Shown in pieces: positions 42,370-51,818 of a DNA stretch of 64,000 bases (positions within the stretch are counted from its first letter, which is position 1; every line of letters starts with the position of its first letter). The stretch comes from Actinospineispora acaciae DSM 45401 (GTDB lineage: Bacteria > Actinomycetota > Actinomycetes > Mycobacteriales > Pseudonocardiaceae). The position numbers were made by a program, and so were the translations under genes. The notes below the pieces were generated by a model, which was not told the DNA's origin, did not search any database, and saw only the letters and a list, made by a program, of their open reading frames with translations. Location: the NCBI RefSeq assembly GCF_000620785.1, contig NZ_JIAI01000008.1, positions 62,001 through 126,000 on the forward strand, read 5' to 3'.

Positions 42370-43497
42370 TCAGCCGCGGTCGGCGCCGACGTGGATGGGG
42401 CCTTCGCGATCGGCGAGGCGGTTGCCGGCGCCGCCCCAGTGCAGGGCGATCATCTCGGCGGCGATGGACACGGCGGTTTCTTCTGGGGTACGGGCTCCGA
42501 GGTCCAGGCCGATCGGGCTGGCCATGCGGGCGAGCTCGGCCTCGGTCACGCCGGCCTCGCGCAGCCGCTCCAGCCGGTCGGTGTGGGTGCGGCGGGATCC
42601 CATCGCGCCGATGTAGCCGACCTCGGGCAGCCGCAGGGCCACCTCCAGCACGGGCACGTCGAACTTCGGGTCGTGGGTGAGCACGCAGATCGCGGTGCGG
42701 CCGTCGATCCGGCCGGCCTCGGCCTCCGCCTTCAGGTAGCGGTGCGGCCATTCGACGACGACCTCGTTCGCGCCGGGGAAGCGGGACGCCGTGGCGAACA
42801 CCGGGCGGGCGTCGCAGACGGTGACCCGGTAGCCCAGGAAGGTGCCCATCTGGGCCACGGCGGCGGCGAAGTCGATGGCGCCGAACACGATCATCCGGGG
42901 CGGCGGGGCGAACGACTCGACGAACACGTCCAGGCCCTCGCCCCGGCGCTGGCCGTCGACGCCGTAGTGCAGGGTGCCGTTGCGGCCGGAGTCGAGCAGG
43001 CCGCGCGCGTCGTCGCGCAGCGCGTCGTCCAGGCGGGTGGAGCCGGTGCTGCCGTCCACCCGGTCGGGCCAGATGACCAGGCGTTTTCCGGTGCGGTCGG
43101 CGGGGCCGGAGACGACTGTGGCCACCGCTACCGGGTTCTCGGAACGGATCGCCTCGGCCACCTCGCGCAGCTGCGGGAACGTCTCCTGGTCGATCTTCTC
43201 CACGAAGACGTCCAGGATGCCGCCGCAGGTCAGGCCGACGGCGAACGCGTCGTCGTCGGACACGCCGTAGCGCTGCAGGACCGGGCGGGCGTCGCCGAGG
43301 ACCTGGTTGCCCAGCTCGTAGACCGCGCCCTCGACGCAGCCGCCGGAGACGCTGCCCACCGCCTCGCCGCCGGGGCCGACCAGCATGGACGCGCCGGGTT
43401 GCCGGGGCGCCGAGCGGAACGTTCCCACCACGGTGGCCAGCGCCACCGACTTGCCGTCATCCCACCACGAGGCCAGCGAGTCCAGTACGTCACGCAT
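42370..43497 (-). CDS. coxF: XdhC/CoxF-type molybdenum hydroxylase maturation protein
   Basis: A 375-residue XdhC-family protein. The N-terminal CoxI domain has GSVSGGCVEGAVYE and LTCGGILDVFVE; the C-terminal Rossmann part has MIVFGAIDFAAAVAQMG and YIGAMGSRRTHTDRL. XdhC proteins bind and sulfurate the molybdenum cofactor before insertion. Start ATG 43497 overlaps coxE by 8 bp. Its natural client in this window is CoxSLM, about 25 kb away. Confidence 0.92.
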   Translation of the reverse strand: MRDVLDSLASWWDDGKSVALATVVGTFRSAPRQPGASMLVGPGGEAVGSVSGGCVEGAVYELGNQVLGDARPVLQRYGVSDDDAFAVGLTCGGILDVFVEKIDQETFPQLREVAEAIRSENPVAVATVVSGPADRTGKRLVIWPDRVDGSTGSTRLDDALRDDARGLLDSGRNGTLHYGVDGQRRGEGLDVFVESFAPPPRMIVFGAIDFAAAVAQMGTFLGYRVTVCDARPVFATASRFPGANEVVVEWPHRYLKAEAEAGRIDGRTAICVLTHDPKFDVPVLEVALRLPEVGYIGAMGSRRTHTDRLERLREAGVTEAELARMASPIGLDLGARTPEETAVSIAAEMIALHWGGAGNRLADREGPIHVGADRG

Positions 43498-44632
43498 CGG
43501 CCATCACCTCCAGCAACCGCTCCAGGGTGGCCAGGCTGTGCCCGGCCAGCAGATCGTCCAAGTGCGGAAGCGCCGCGACTATTCCCCCTTGTACCGGCGC
43601 GTAGCCGTCCTTGCCGGCATGCGGGTTGACCCAGACCAGCCGGTGCGCCAGCCGGCGCAGCCGGGCCAGCTGCTCGGCCAGCAGGGTCGGCTCGCCGCGC
43701 TCCCAGCCGTCGGAGAAGATCACCACCACCGCGCGCCTGGCCACCCCGCGCTGGCCCCAGCGGTCGGTGAAGGCCCGCAGCGCGTCGCCGAGGCGGGTGC
43801 CGCCGGACCAGTCGGGGATGGCCTTGCCGGCGGCGGACATGGCCTGTTCGGGGTCGCGGTGGCGCAGCTCGCGGGTGACCCTGGTCAGCCTGGTGCCGAT
43901 GGTGAACGTCTCCACGGCGGCGGGCATGCGGCGGGTCACGACGTGCGCGAACCGCATGAGCGAGTCGGCGTACGGCGCCATCGAGCCGGACACGTCGATC
44001 AGCAGCACCACCTTGCGCGGGCGGCGGCCCGGCGAGCGGCGGCGCAGCTCGCGCAGCTCACCGTGGTTGCGCAGGGCGGCGCGCAGGGTGCGGCCGGGGT
44101 CGGGGTAGCCGCGGTCGGACGGGCGGCGGCGCCTGGACGTGCGCAGCGGCGGCTCCGCGCGCAGCAGGGCGAACAGCGCGCGCAGGTGCTCGCGCTCGGC
44201 CGGGGACAGCTCGGCGAGGTCGCGGTGGCGCAGCACCTCGGCCGCGCTGGCCGCCACCCGCAGCCGGGGCAGCTCGGGGCCGTCCTCGGTGTCCTGGGCG
44301 TCGGCGCCGTCGGTGAGCGCGGCGAGCTGGGACGGCGGCGGGCGGCGCTGGTCCTGGATGGGGACCTTGGGACCGCCGCGCTTCGGCTCGAACCAGGCCT
44401 CGAACGCGGCGTCGTAGCGGCCCACGTCGTCGGGGTCGGCGCACAGCGTGAGCCGGCCGGCCCAGTAGGTCTGCGGCTTGCTGGTGACGTCCAGCTCGTC
44501 GAGGGCGGTCAGGAACGCGGACACCCGGTCGGTGGTGATGGACAACCCGGCGTGGCGCAGCGCGGCGGTGAACCCGACCAGGCCGGGCAGTGGGTCCACC
44601 CCGTCGTCGACCGGGACACCCAGCTGGACCAT
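43490..44632 (-). CDS. coxE: VWA-domain protein, CoxE type
   Basis: A 380-residue protein with a C-terminal von Willebrand A domain; the MIDAS motif is LIDVSGSMAPYADSL and the second metal-site part is TRLGDALRAF. CoxE works with the AAA protein CoxD in assembling the metal site of molybdenum hydroxylases. Start ATG 44632 shares one base with the coxD stop. Confidence 0.9.
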   Translation of the reverse strand: MVQLGVPVDDGVDPLPGLVGFTAALRHAGLSITTDRVSAFLTALDELDVTSKPQTYWAGRLTLCADPDDVGRYDAAFEAWFEPKRGGPKVPIQDQRRPPPSQLAALTDGADAQDTEDGPELPRLRVAASAAEVLRHRDLAELSPAEREHLRALFALLRAEPPLRTSRRRRPSDRGYPDPGRTLRAALRNHGELRELRRRSPGRRPRKVVLLIDVSGSMAPYADSLMRFAHVVTRRMPAAVETFTIGTRLTRVTRELRHRDPEQAMSAAGKAIPDWSGGTRLGDALRAFTDRWGQRGVARRAVVVIFSDGWERGEPTLLAEQLARLRRLAHRLVWVNPHAGKDGYAPVQGGIVAALPHLDDLLAGHSLATLERLLEVMADA

Positions 44633-45528
44633 TACACCAATACCGCGTCGAGCTGGTCGCGCACCCGGTCGGCGTCCTCGCGGTACTTCAGCACGGCGCC
44701 CAGGGAGGCAGCGGCGGAATCCATGTCGAGCTCGCGTGCGCCCAGCAGCTGCAGCGCCTGCGCCCAGTCCAGGGACTCCGCGACCCCGGGCGGCTTGAGC
44801 AGCTCCAGCTGGCGCATCCGGCGCACGGCGGCCGCGACCTGGCCGGCCAGCCGCTCGGGCAGCCCGGGCAGCCGGCTGCGCAGGATCGCGATCTCGCGCG
44901 TGACGTCCGGGTGGTCCAGCCAGAGGTAGAGGCAGCGGCGCTTGAGCGCGTCGTGCACCTCGCGGGTGCGGTTGGAGGTCAGCACCACCAGCGGCGGCGT
45001 CTGCGCGCGGACCTCACCGACCTCGGGGATGGTCACGGCGTGCTCGGTGAGCACCTCCAGCAGGAACGCCTCGAACTCGTCGTCGGCCCGGTCCACCTCG
45101 TCGACCAGCAGCACGCTGGGCGCGGTCTGCAGCGCGCGCAGCACCGGGCGGGCGATCAGGAACCGCCTGTCGTAGAGGGAGGCCTCCACCGCGTCGGCGT
45201 CCAGCCGCTCGGCGGACGCGCCGGCGGCGGCCTCCAGCGCGCGCAGGTGCAGCAGCTGGCGCGGGAAGTCCCAGTCGTAGAGCGCCTGGCTGGCGTCGAT
45301 CCCCTCGTGGCACTGCAGACGGATCAGCTCCGCGCCGAGCACCTCGGCCAGCGCCTGCGCCAGCGCGGTCTTGCCGGTGCCCGGCTCGCCCTCGCAGAAC
45401 AGCGGGCGGTTCATCCGCAGCGCCAGGAAGGCGGCGGTGGCCAGCCCGTCGTCGGCCAGGTACCCGGTGTCCTCCAGCGCCTTGGCCAGCTCGGCGGGCG
45501 TGTCGGGCGGTTCGTGGGTGTTGCTCAC
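44632..45528 (-). CDS. coxD: MoxR/CoxD-type AAA+ ATPase
   Basis: A 298-residue AAA+ chaperone: Walker A CEGEPGTGKTALA, Walker B VLLVDEVDRADDEFE, sensor 1 LVVLTSNRTREV. GTG 45528 is chosen because family similarity begins near there; the longer frame to 45600 adds residues without match and would run into the rpf promoter region. First gene of the coxD-E-F unit. Confidence 0.9.
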   Translation of the reverse strand: MSNTHEPPDTPAELAKALEDTGYLADDGLATAAFLALRMNRPLFCEGEPGTGKTALAQALAEVLGAELIRLQCHEGIDASQALYDWDFPRQLLHLRALEAAAGASAERLDADAVEASLYDRRFLIARPVLRALQTAPSVLLVDEVDRADDEFEAFLLEVLTEHAVTIPEVGEVRAQTPPLVVLTSNRTREVHDALKRRCLYLWLDHPDVTREIAILRSRLPGLPERLAGQVAAAVRRMRQLELLKPPGVAESLDWAQALQLLGARELDMDSAAASLGAVLKYREDADRVRDQLDAVLV

Positions 45529-45607
45529 GGCTCCAGCATGACTGCTGCGACCCACGATGTGCCACTTGAGCCGGGGCCGGACGCCAGTGAATTCTCTCAT
45601 TCACGGG

Positions 45608-45623
45608 CGTGATCTGGATCACA
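45608..45623. promoter_or_regulatory. CRP-like binding site upstream of rpf
   Basis: CGTGATCTGGATCACA fits the CRP consensus GTGA(N6)TCAC with a fully palindromic centre. It lies about 300 bp before the rpf start. CRP (Rv3676) is known to activate rpfA in Mycobacterium tuberculosis, and rpfA of Streptomyces also has CRP control and a long leader. A similar site precedes the second rpf gene. Confidence 0.65.
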
Positions 45624-45850
45624 GCTTTCAGATTCGAAATAACTTGGCCATGCCGTGTTCGTACCGTGATACACCCGTTATGACCTGGGATAACGCAGGT
45701 AAACCGGATATTACAAGCGTGCAATTGGTGACACCTGCGTGACGCGGCTCGCATTAGCGCTGCTTGACGAATCCCCGCCATTGGTGCGTAGCGTCCTGCG
45801 TCGGTCGGCAGCCAGTCGAACCGGAAATGATCGCTGACGCACTGCGCCAC

Positions 45851-45902
45851 ACCCTGCCCGGTGCGTCAGAACCCCCGACACCGAATGTGCACCGGGCAGG
45901 GT
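45851..45902 (+). promoter_or_regulatory. Leader hairpin overlapping the rpf ribosome-binding region
   Basis: Arms ACCCTGCCCGGTGC and its exact complement form a 14-bp stem with a 24-base loop. The 3' arm ends inside AGGGTAGGA, the ribosome site for ATG 45913, so folding would mask translation from that start; ATG 45943 has its own site. An attenuation or regulatory role is inferred. Confidence 0.6.
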
Positions 45903-45912
45903 AGGAACACGT

Positions 45913-46572
45913 ATGACCTGCATGCGCGGTGCGGAGAGAAACATGACCCCGTCCCGAGGCACCTCTCGCGCACGAATCTTCGGCGCGCGAAATCTGGCTC
46001 GTGTCGTCGTCGCCGGCGTTGTTCTCGCCGGCACCCCGCTCGTCCTTGCCGGAACCGCAAACGCCGCTCCAGACGAAGTCTGGGACCAGCTCGCGAAATG
46101 CGAGAGCAGCGGTAAATGGAACACCAACACCGGAAATGGCTTCTCCGGTGGCCTCCAGTTCACCGCCTCGACCTGGCGTGCGTACGGCGGCAAGGGCAGC
46201 GCCCACAACGCCAGCCGCGAGGAGCAGATCGCCGTCGCCGAACGGGTGCTCGCCGGGCAAGGCTGGGGCGCCTGGCCGGCCTGCTCGAAGAAGATCGGCG
46301 CGAAAGGCAAGTCCACCCCGCGTCCCCTCTCCGGCTCGTCGGGCGGCGGCTCCTCGACTCAGAGCGGCCGCACCGAGGTCAAGCCGTCCGCCCCGGCCGG
46401 CTCGCTGACCAAGGCGGGCGCCAACTACACGGTCGCGGCGGGCGACACCCTGTCCGCGATCGCCATCGCCCGCAACATCCCCGGCGGCTGGCAGGCCGTC
46501 TACGAGCGCAACCGCGACGTCCTCACCGACCCCGGCATGCTCCGCGTCGGCCAACAACTCAACCTCGGCTGA
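45913..46572 (+). CDS. Resuscitation-promoting factor with C-terminal LysM domain
   Basis: A secreted muralytic protein of 219 residues. A signal peptide ends near AGTANA, followed by the Rpf domain: VWDQLAKCESSGKWNTNTGNG with the catalytic Glu, FSGGLQFTASTW, and the second conserved Cys in WPACSKK. A Ser/Gly linker leads to a LysM domain (YTVAAGDTLSAIAI). It should cleave peptidoglycan during regrowth. ATG 45943 is an equally good start (GGAGAG site) and gives a more normal signal peptide. Confidence 0.93.
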   Translation: MTCMRGAERNMTPSRGTSRARIFGARNLARVVVAGVVLAGTPLVLAGTANAAPDEVWDQLAKCESSGKWNTNTGNGFSGGLQFTASTWRAYGGKGSAHNASREEQIAVAERVLAGQGWGAWPACSKKIGAKGKSTPRPLSGSSGGGSSTQSGRTEVKPSAPAGSLTKAGANYTVAAGDTLSAIAIARNIPGGWQAVYERNRDVLTDPGMLRVGQQLNLG

Positions 46573-46623
46573 CCCGCCCGCCCGTCGCCGTCCGGCCCCC
46601 GCTCGCACAACCGCTTTGGGCTT

Positions 46624-46647
46624 CACACCTGCGCTCTAGCAGGTGTG
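46624..46647. terminator. Hairpin between convergent rpf and moaE
   Basis: Nine-bp perfect stem CACACCTGC/GCAGGTGTG with a six-base loop, in the 113-bp gap between the convergent genes. No U-tract; possibly a bidirectional terminator. Confidence 0.5.
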
Positions 46648-46685
46648 CGGCGTCAAGAGTGGGTGTGCGGGCGGGGGCTTGGGCG

Positions 46686-47129
46686 TTACGGGCAGTTGAC
46701 CCACTCGTCGGTGCCGTCGGCGAAGTGCTGGTGTTTCCAGATGGGGAGGCGGGCCTTGACCTCGTCAACGAGGTCGGCGCAGGTGGTGAAGGCTTGGCGG
46801 CGGTGATCCGCCGCTACGGCGACGGCCAGGGCTACGTCGCCTATGCGGAGGGGGCCGATGCGGTGGGTGACGGCTAGTGCCCGTACGCCTTCGGAGCGGG
46901 CGGCTACCTCGTCGGCCACCTCGCGGATGACGCGCTCGGCGGTGGGGTGGCCGCTGTACTCCAACGCCTGAACATCCCGGCCGCCGTCGTGATTGCGCAC
47001 CACGCCGGCGAAGGTCACCACGGCGCCGGCGGCCACGTGCGCGACCAGCTCGGCGTGCTCGTCCACGCTCAGCGGTTCCTCGACGACCGCCGCGCGGGTC
47101 ACCACCGTCTTCACCGGGGCCTGGGTCAC
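46686..47129 (-). CDS. moaE: Molybdopterin synthase catalytic subunit
   Basis: A 147-residue MoaE: FAGVVRNHDGGRDVQALEY and IGPLRIGDVALAVAV, AFTTCADLVDEVKARLPIWK with the catalytic lysines, ending DGTDEWVNC. Works with MoaD (7683-7937) to convert precursor Z to molybdopterin. GTG 47129 overlaps the mog stop (GTGA). Last gene of moaC-mog-moaE. Confidence 0.95.
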   Translation of the reverse strand: MTQAPVKTVVTRAAVVEEPLSVDEHAELVAHVAAGAVVTFAGVVRNHDGGRDVQALEYSGHPTAERVIREVADEVAARSEGVRALAVTHRIGPLRIGDVALAVAVAADHRRQAFTTCADLVDEVKARLPIWKHQHFADGTDEWVNCP

Positions 47130-47605
47130 TTGTGATCGCCTCCTCGTAGCTGGTCGACGGCGTGGGTGAGGACGGTGGCCAGTACGCCCAGCCCGTCTCG
47201 CACCCCGCCCGTCGACCCCGGCAGGTTCACCACCAGGGTGCGCCCGGCCACGCCCGCCACGCCACGTGACAGCACGGCGGTCGGGACCGTCGGCGCGCCG
47301 GCGGCCCGGATCGCGTCGGCCAGGCCCGGCACCTCGTAGTCCAGGACCGACCTGGTCGCCTCGGGGGTGGCGTCGGTCGGTGAGATGCCGGTGCCGCCGG
47401 TGGTGATGACGACGTCCACCTCGGCGGTCACGGCGGCGCGCAGCGCGTCGGCCACCGGGTCGCCGTCCGGTACGACGTCGGCGTCGGGGCATTCGAAACC
47501 CTGTTCGCGCAGCCAGCTCACGATCAGCGGGCCGCCCCGGTCGGGGTAGACGCCGGCGGCGGCCCGGTTGGACGCGGTGACCACCCGCGCGGTCCGCTCG
47601 GTCAC
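47126..47605 (-). CDS. mog: Molybdopterin adenylyltransferase (MoaB/Mog family)
   Basis: A 159-residue MogA/MoaB-fold protein: ARVVTASNRAAAGVYPDRGG, VVITTGGTGISPTDATPEATRSVLDYEVPGLADAIR, VVNLPGSTGG. It adenylates molybdopterin ahead of metal insertion. GTG 47605 overlaps the moaC stop by 4 bp. Confidence 0.93.
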   Translation of the reverse strand: MTERTARVVTASNRAAAGVYPDRGGPLIVSWLREQGFECPDADVVPDGDPVADALRAAVTAEVDVVITTGGTGISPTDATPEATRSVLDYEVPGLADAIRAAGAPTVPTAVLSRGVAGVAGRTLVVNLPGSTGGVRDGLGVLATVLTHAVDQLRGGDHK

Positions 47606-48081
47606 GCCCGATCCTCCGGGCGGGTCCAGGTGCCGGTCTTGCCGCCGTCCTTGCGCTCCACCCGGACCCCGTCCAGCACGGCGGCCGGGTCCACCGCCTT
47701 GATCATGTCGTGCAGCGTCAGGCCGGCCACCGCGACGGCGGTCAGCGCCTCCATCTCCACGCCGGTGCGGTCGGTGGTCTTGGCGGTGGCGGTGATGTGT
47801 ACGGCGCTCGCTTCGAGCTCGAGGTCCACCGTGACGCCGGTGAGCACGATCGGGTGGCACAGCGGCACCAGGTCGGGGGTTCGCTTGGCGCCCATGATGC
47901 CGGCGATGCGAGCGGTGGCCAGTGCGTCGCCCTTGGGCAGCCCGTCGCGGCGCAACAGCTCGACCACGGCCTCGGTGGTGCGCAGCACGCCGGTGGCCAC
48001 CGCGACGCGGGCGCTCGCGGCCTTGTCCGAGACATCGACCATGCGGGCCGCGCCGGCGCTGTCGACGTGGGTCAGCTCCAC
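47602..48081 (-). CDS. moaC: Cyclic pyranopterin monophosphate synthase
   Basis: A 159-residue MoaC that completes precursor Z from the MoaA product. LTHVDSAGAARMVDVSDKA, GIMGAKRTPDLVPLCHP and TTDRTGVEMEALTAVAVAGLTLHDMIK are the conserved blocks with catalytic Lys, His and Asp. GTG 48081 gives the normal length; the longer open frame to 48339 is rejected. Leads the moaC-mog-moaE operon. Confidence 0.95.
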   Translation of the reverse strand: MELTHVDSAGAARMVDVSDKAASARVAVATGVLRTTEAVVELLRRDGLPKGDALATARIAGIMGAKRTPDLVPLCHPIVLTGVTVDLELEASAVHITATAKTTDRTGVEMEALTAVAVAGLTLHDMIKAVDPAAVLDGVRVERKDGGKTGTWTRPEDRA

Positions 48082-48504
48082 CCGATCGACCCTACGTGCC
48101 CGCGCGGAGGCCGCCGCCACGGCCCGCCAGCCTGTGATCTGCGTCACTTTTGCCTTCGACACGTTTTGTGTCCTCGCCGTGTCTCGTTCGTTATGTAGAT
48201 GCCCGTTGAGCTGGACCGACGGTAGTCTCTTCCGCCGTCGAACGGCACTGATGATCTCTAATGGGTTACTCGACCCCCCTTCCCTCGGCGCGTTTGGTCG
48301 CCTAGCGTCACCGTCGGTTCGCTGATCCCCAGCCTTCATCAGGCGAACCCCGGTGTCCGCCGCGCGCTCCCCTGTCCAGCGGTCTCCGGCCCCCGAACCA
48401 AAGCGTCGGACAGGGACGGGAGGGCCTCGAACCCCCCGACCGAGGCAGCCGCGCTGCTCCCCAGCGGCCTCCCGTCGCGCGCGACCGATTCGGAGACATC
48501 GCGC
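48082..48504. other. Divergent control region of moaC and the second rpf gene
   Basis: A 423-bp region without a gene. It has a CRP-like site at 48133-48148, near the moaC start, and a long GC-rich, hairpin-prone leader before the second rpf gene. No recognised riboswitch consensus was found, including none for molybdenum cofactor or cyclic di-AMP. Confidence 0.55.
48133..48148. promoter_or_regulatory. CRP-like site between moaC and the second rpf
   Basis: TGTGATCTGCGTCACT matches GTGA(N6)TCAC. It is about 52 bp upstream of moaC and about 360 bp upstream of the second rpf, so either or both could be controlled. It resembles the site at 45608-45623, sharing GTGATCTG and TCAC. Confidence 0.5.
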
Positions 48505-49632
48505 ATGCCTAGATCACGCGGCCGTCACCGTAAGCCGTCGAACGCCGGCAAGAACATCGCCAAGACCGCGATCGCCGGGGCCGTCATGGGCGTCCCGCTG
48601 GCCACCGCCGGCCAGGCCCACGCCGCCCCGGACGAGGTGTGGGACCGGGTGGCGAAGTGCGAGAGCGGCAACAACTGGGCGATCAACACCGGGAACGGGT
48701 TCCAGGGCGGGCTGCAGTTCACCCCGTCCACCTGGCGCAGCTTCGGCGGCACCCAGTACGCCGCATCCGCGCACAAGGCCACCCGGGAACAGCAGATCGC
48801 CGTCGCGGAGAAGGTGCTCGCCGGGCAGGGCTGGGGCGCATGGCCGGTCTGCTCGCGCAAGGCCGGCGCCACCGGCTCCAAGCCGACCCCCCGCGTGATC
48901 ACCGTCAAGGCCCCGGCCAAGAAGACCGAGAAGGCCACCAAGCCCGCACCCGACTCCGGCCGGGGCAAGCACGCGCTCGCCCCCGGCACCCCGGCCGTCC
49001 CGCTGCCGGCGCCCGTGCCCGCGCCGGTGGTGCCCGAGGCGGGCCGGCTCGCGCCGTTGCAGGCGGCCACCGGGCCGACGGCGCTCACCGCCATGCCGCT
49101 CGGCTCCCAGCCCGCGTCCGGCAGTTCGACGACCCCCGCACCGGCGCCGACCGAGGCCCCGGGCACCGCGCTCGCCGCCGCCACACCGGCGCCCGAAAAG
49201 CCCGCGCCCGCGCCCGCCGAGAAGCCCACCGAGCCGTTGCTCACGGCGCTCGCCGCCCCGCCCCCCTCGGCGGCCGCGCCAGCCCCCGCCGAGGCCGCCG
49301 CCCCGGCTCCCGGTACAGCCCCGGCCCCCGCCGCCGCTCCCGCTGCGCCGGCCGAGGAGGCCGCGAAGCCTCCGGCCGTGCTGGCCGCACCGGAGAAGCC
49401 CGCCACCGGGCCGACCCCGGCCGCCGTCACCGTCCCGACCCCGGGCGCCAAGGAAGCCCCGGCGCCGACCGGGCCGCGCACGTACCAGGTGCGGCCGGGC
49501 GACACGCTCTCCGGCATCGCCACCGCGCAGGGCGTGTCCGGCGGCTGGCAGGCGATCTACCAGGCCAACCGGGGCAGCGTCGGCGACGCGAACCTCATCC
49601 GCCCCGGCCAGCAGCTCAACCTCGCCCCCTGA
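48505..49632 (+). CDS. Resuscitation-promoting factor with long Ala/Pro linker and LysM
   Basis: A 375-residue secreted protein. Signal peptide ends near AGQAHA; the Rpf domain (VWDRVAKCESGNNWAINTG; FQGGLQFTPSTWRSFGG; GWGAWPVCSRKAG) spans about 41-115. A ~190-residue Ala/Pro-rich linker, likely spanning the wall, leads to a C-terminal LysM (YQVRPGDTLSGIATAQ). The linker recalls mycobacterial RpfA. Second rpf copy, 1.9 kb from the first. Confidence 0.94.
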   Translation: MPRSRGRHRKPSNAGKNIAKTAIAGAVMGVPLATAGQAHAAPDEVWDRVAKCESGNNWAINTGNGFQGGLQFTPSTWRSFGGTQYAASAHKATREQQIAVAEKVLAGQGWGAWPVCSRKAGATGSKPTPRVITVKAPAKKTEKATKPAPDSGRGKHALAPGTPAVPLPAPVPAPVVPEAGRLAPLQAATGPTALTAMPLGSQPASGSSTTPAPAPTEAPGTALAAATPAPEKPAPAPAEKPTEPLLTALAAPPPSAAAPAPAEAAAPAPGTAPAPAAAPAAPAEEAAKPPAVLAAPEKPATGPTPAAVTVPTPGAKEAPAPTGPRTYQVRPGDTLSGIATAQGVSGGWQAIYQANRGSVGDANLIRPGQQLNLAP

Positions 49633-49641
49633 GAAGCCCCG

Positions 49642-51027
<1,386 letters not shown>

Positions 51028-51185
51028 CTGATCAGCTTACGTCCCGCCGGTCAGACGCTCAGCTTGGCACCGCCAGCCTGGCGCCGCGCGACCGCGGTGC
51101 GGAGTTCGCCGAGCGGGCGATGGTCGCTCCGGCCGATCCCACTCCGCCCTGCCACAGGCGACGACCCGGTGCACCATATAGCCGA

Positions 51186-51818
51186 TCAGTCGTCTGCAAG
51201 CGAAACGGTCCCGACAACCTCCCAATTCCACAAGCGTTCCGGTCCCCACTGGATGATGAGACTTACTGATCCGATGGTGAGATCACGGCGACGAACCACC
51301 TTGCCAAGCGCGGAGATCAGCGGTTCGGCTGGCTGATCGGCGGTACTGTACGCGACAGTCATATGCGGCATCCAGCAAGTCTCAGGACCGTCAAGTTGCC
51401 CAGATCGCCCGGTCACCGCAAACGTCGCCGCACGCGTCGCATTCAGAACGGGGAACAGCGCTTCCGGCGGTTGAATGCCCAGCACGATCGCTTCAGGGTG
51501 ATACAGGATGCGCCTTAGCGATACAGCTATGGGCGACACCTTGGACAACCTATGGCGAGCGGCCGCCAGCATTGCCGACATGTCCTCGCGGCTGACCTCC
51601 GCCGTTGTCCCGGCGGTTAGCGTCGTCACATGCAGCCACTCGTGTGGCGTCATATGCAAGCCAGCAAATGCTGTAAGGCGCTCCGCAACTTCCGCGGCGG
51701 CGGCACGCGCCTCGGGATGCTCCCGCAGAAGCATATGCCAGTAGACGGTGCCGTGCCCGTGCCGAGGTTCGGGACGGTGCTTCCAACGATCGCGCATCCG
51801 ATCAGGAAAGGGACTCAT
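51186..51818 (-). CDS. 2H phosphoesterase (2'-5' RNA ligase/LigT-like)
   Basis: A 210-residue protein with two HxT motifs, HVT in EWLHVTTL and HMT in WMPHMTVAY, the defining pair of 2H phosphoesterases. These act on 2',3'-cyclic or 2'-5' phosphodiester bonds in RNA or nucleotides. ATG 51818 overlaps the HTH gene by 4 bp, making a fixed regulator-enzyme pair. The substrate is unknown. Confidence 0.85.
   Translation of the reverse strand: MSPFPDRMRDRWKHRPEPRHGHGTVYWHMLLREHPEARAAAAEVAERLTAFAGLHMTPHEWLHVTTLTAGTTAEVSREDMSAMLAAARHRLSKVSPIAVSLRRILYHPEAIVLGIQPPEALFPVLNATRAATFAVTGRSGQLDGPETCWMPHMTVAYSTADQPAEPLISALGKVVRRRDLTIGSVSLIIQWGPERLWNWEVVGTVSLADD

Larger units (their letters stand above)
45529..45912. 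other. Divergent control region of coxD and rpf with a long rpf leader
   Basis: A 384-bp gene-free stretch. It contains a CRP-like palindrome at 45608-45623 and a strong 14-bp hairpin at 45851-45902 just before the rpf start. The composition is less GC-rich than the flanking genes around 45640-45720. Promoter elements could not be fixed with confidence. Confidence 0.6.

Noticed and set aside
47602..48339. Longer moaC start at 48339
   Set aside because: The extra ~86 residues are unlike MoaC and would cover the CRP-like site and divergent promoter region; GTG 48081 gives the normal 159 residues.
45529..48504. Cyclic di-AMP (ydaO-type) riboswitches in the two rpf leaders
   Set aside because: Known from Streptomyces rpfA, so I looked for the usual GGGGGACCC-type and CCGAACCCG..CAGC segments. 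Neither leader shows a convincing match; only the CRP-like sites and a hairpin are reported.
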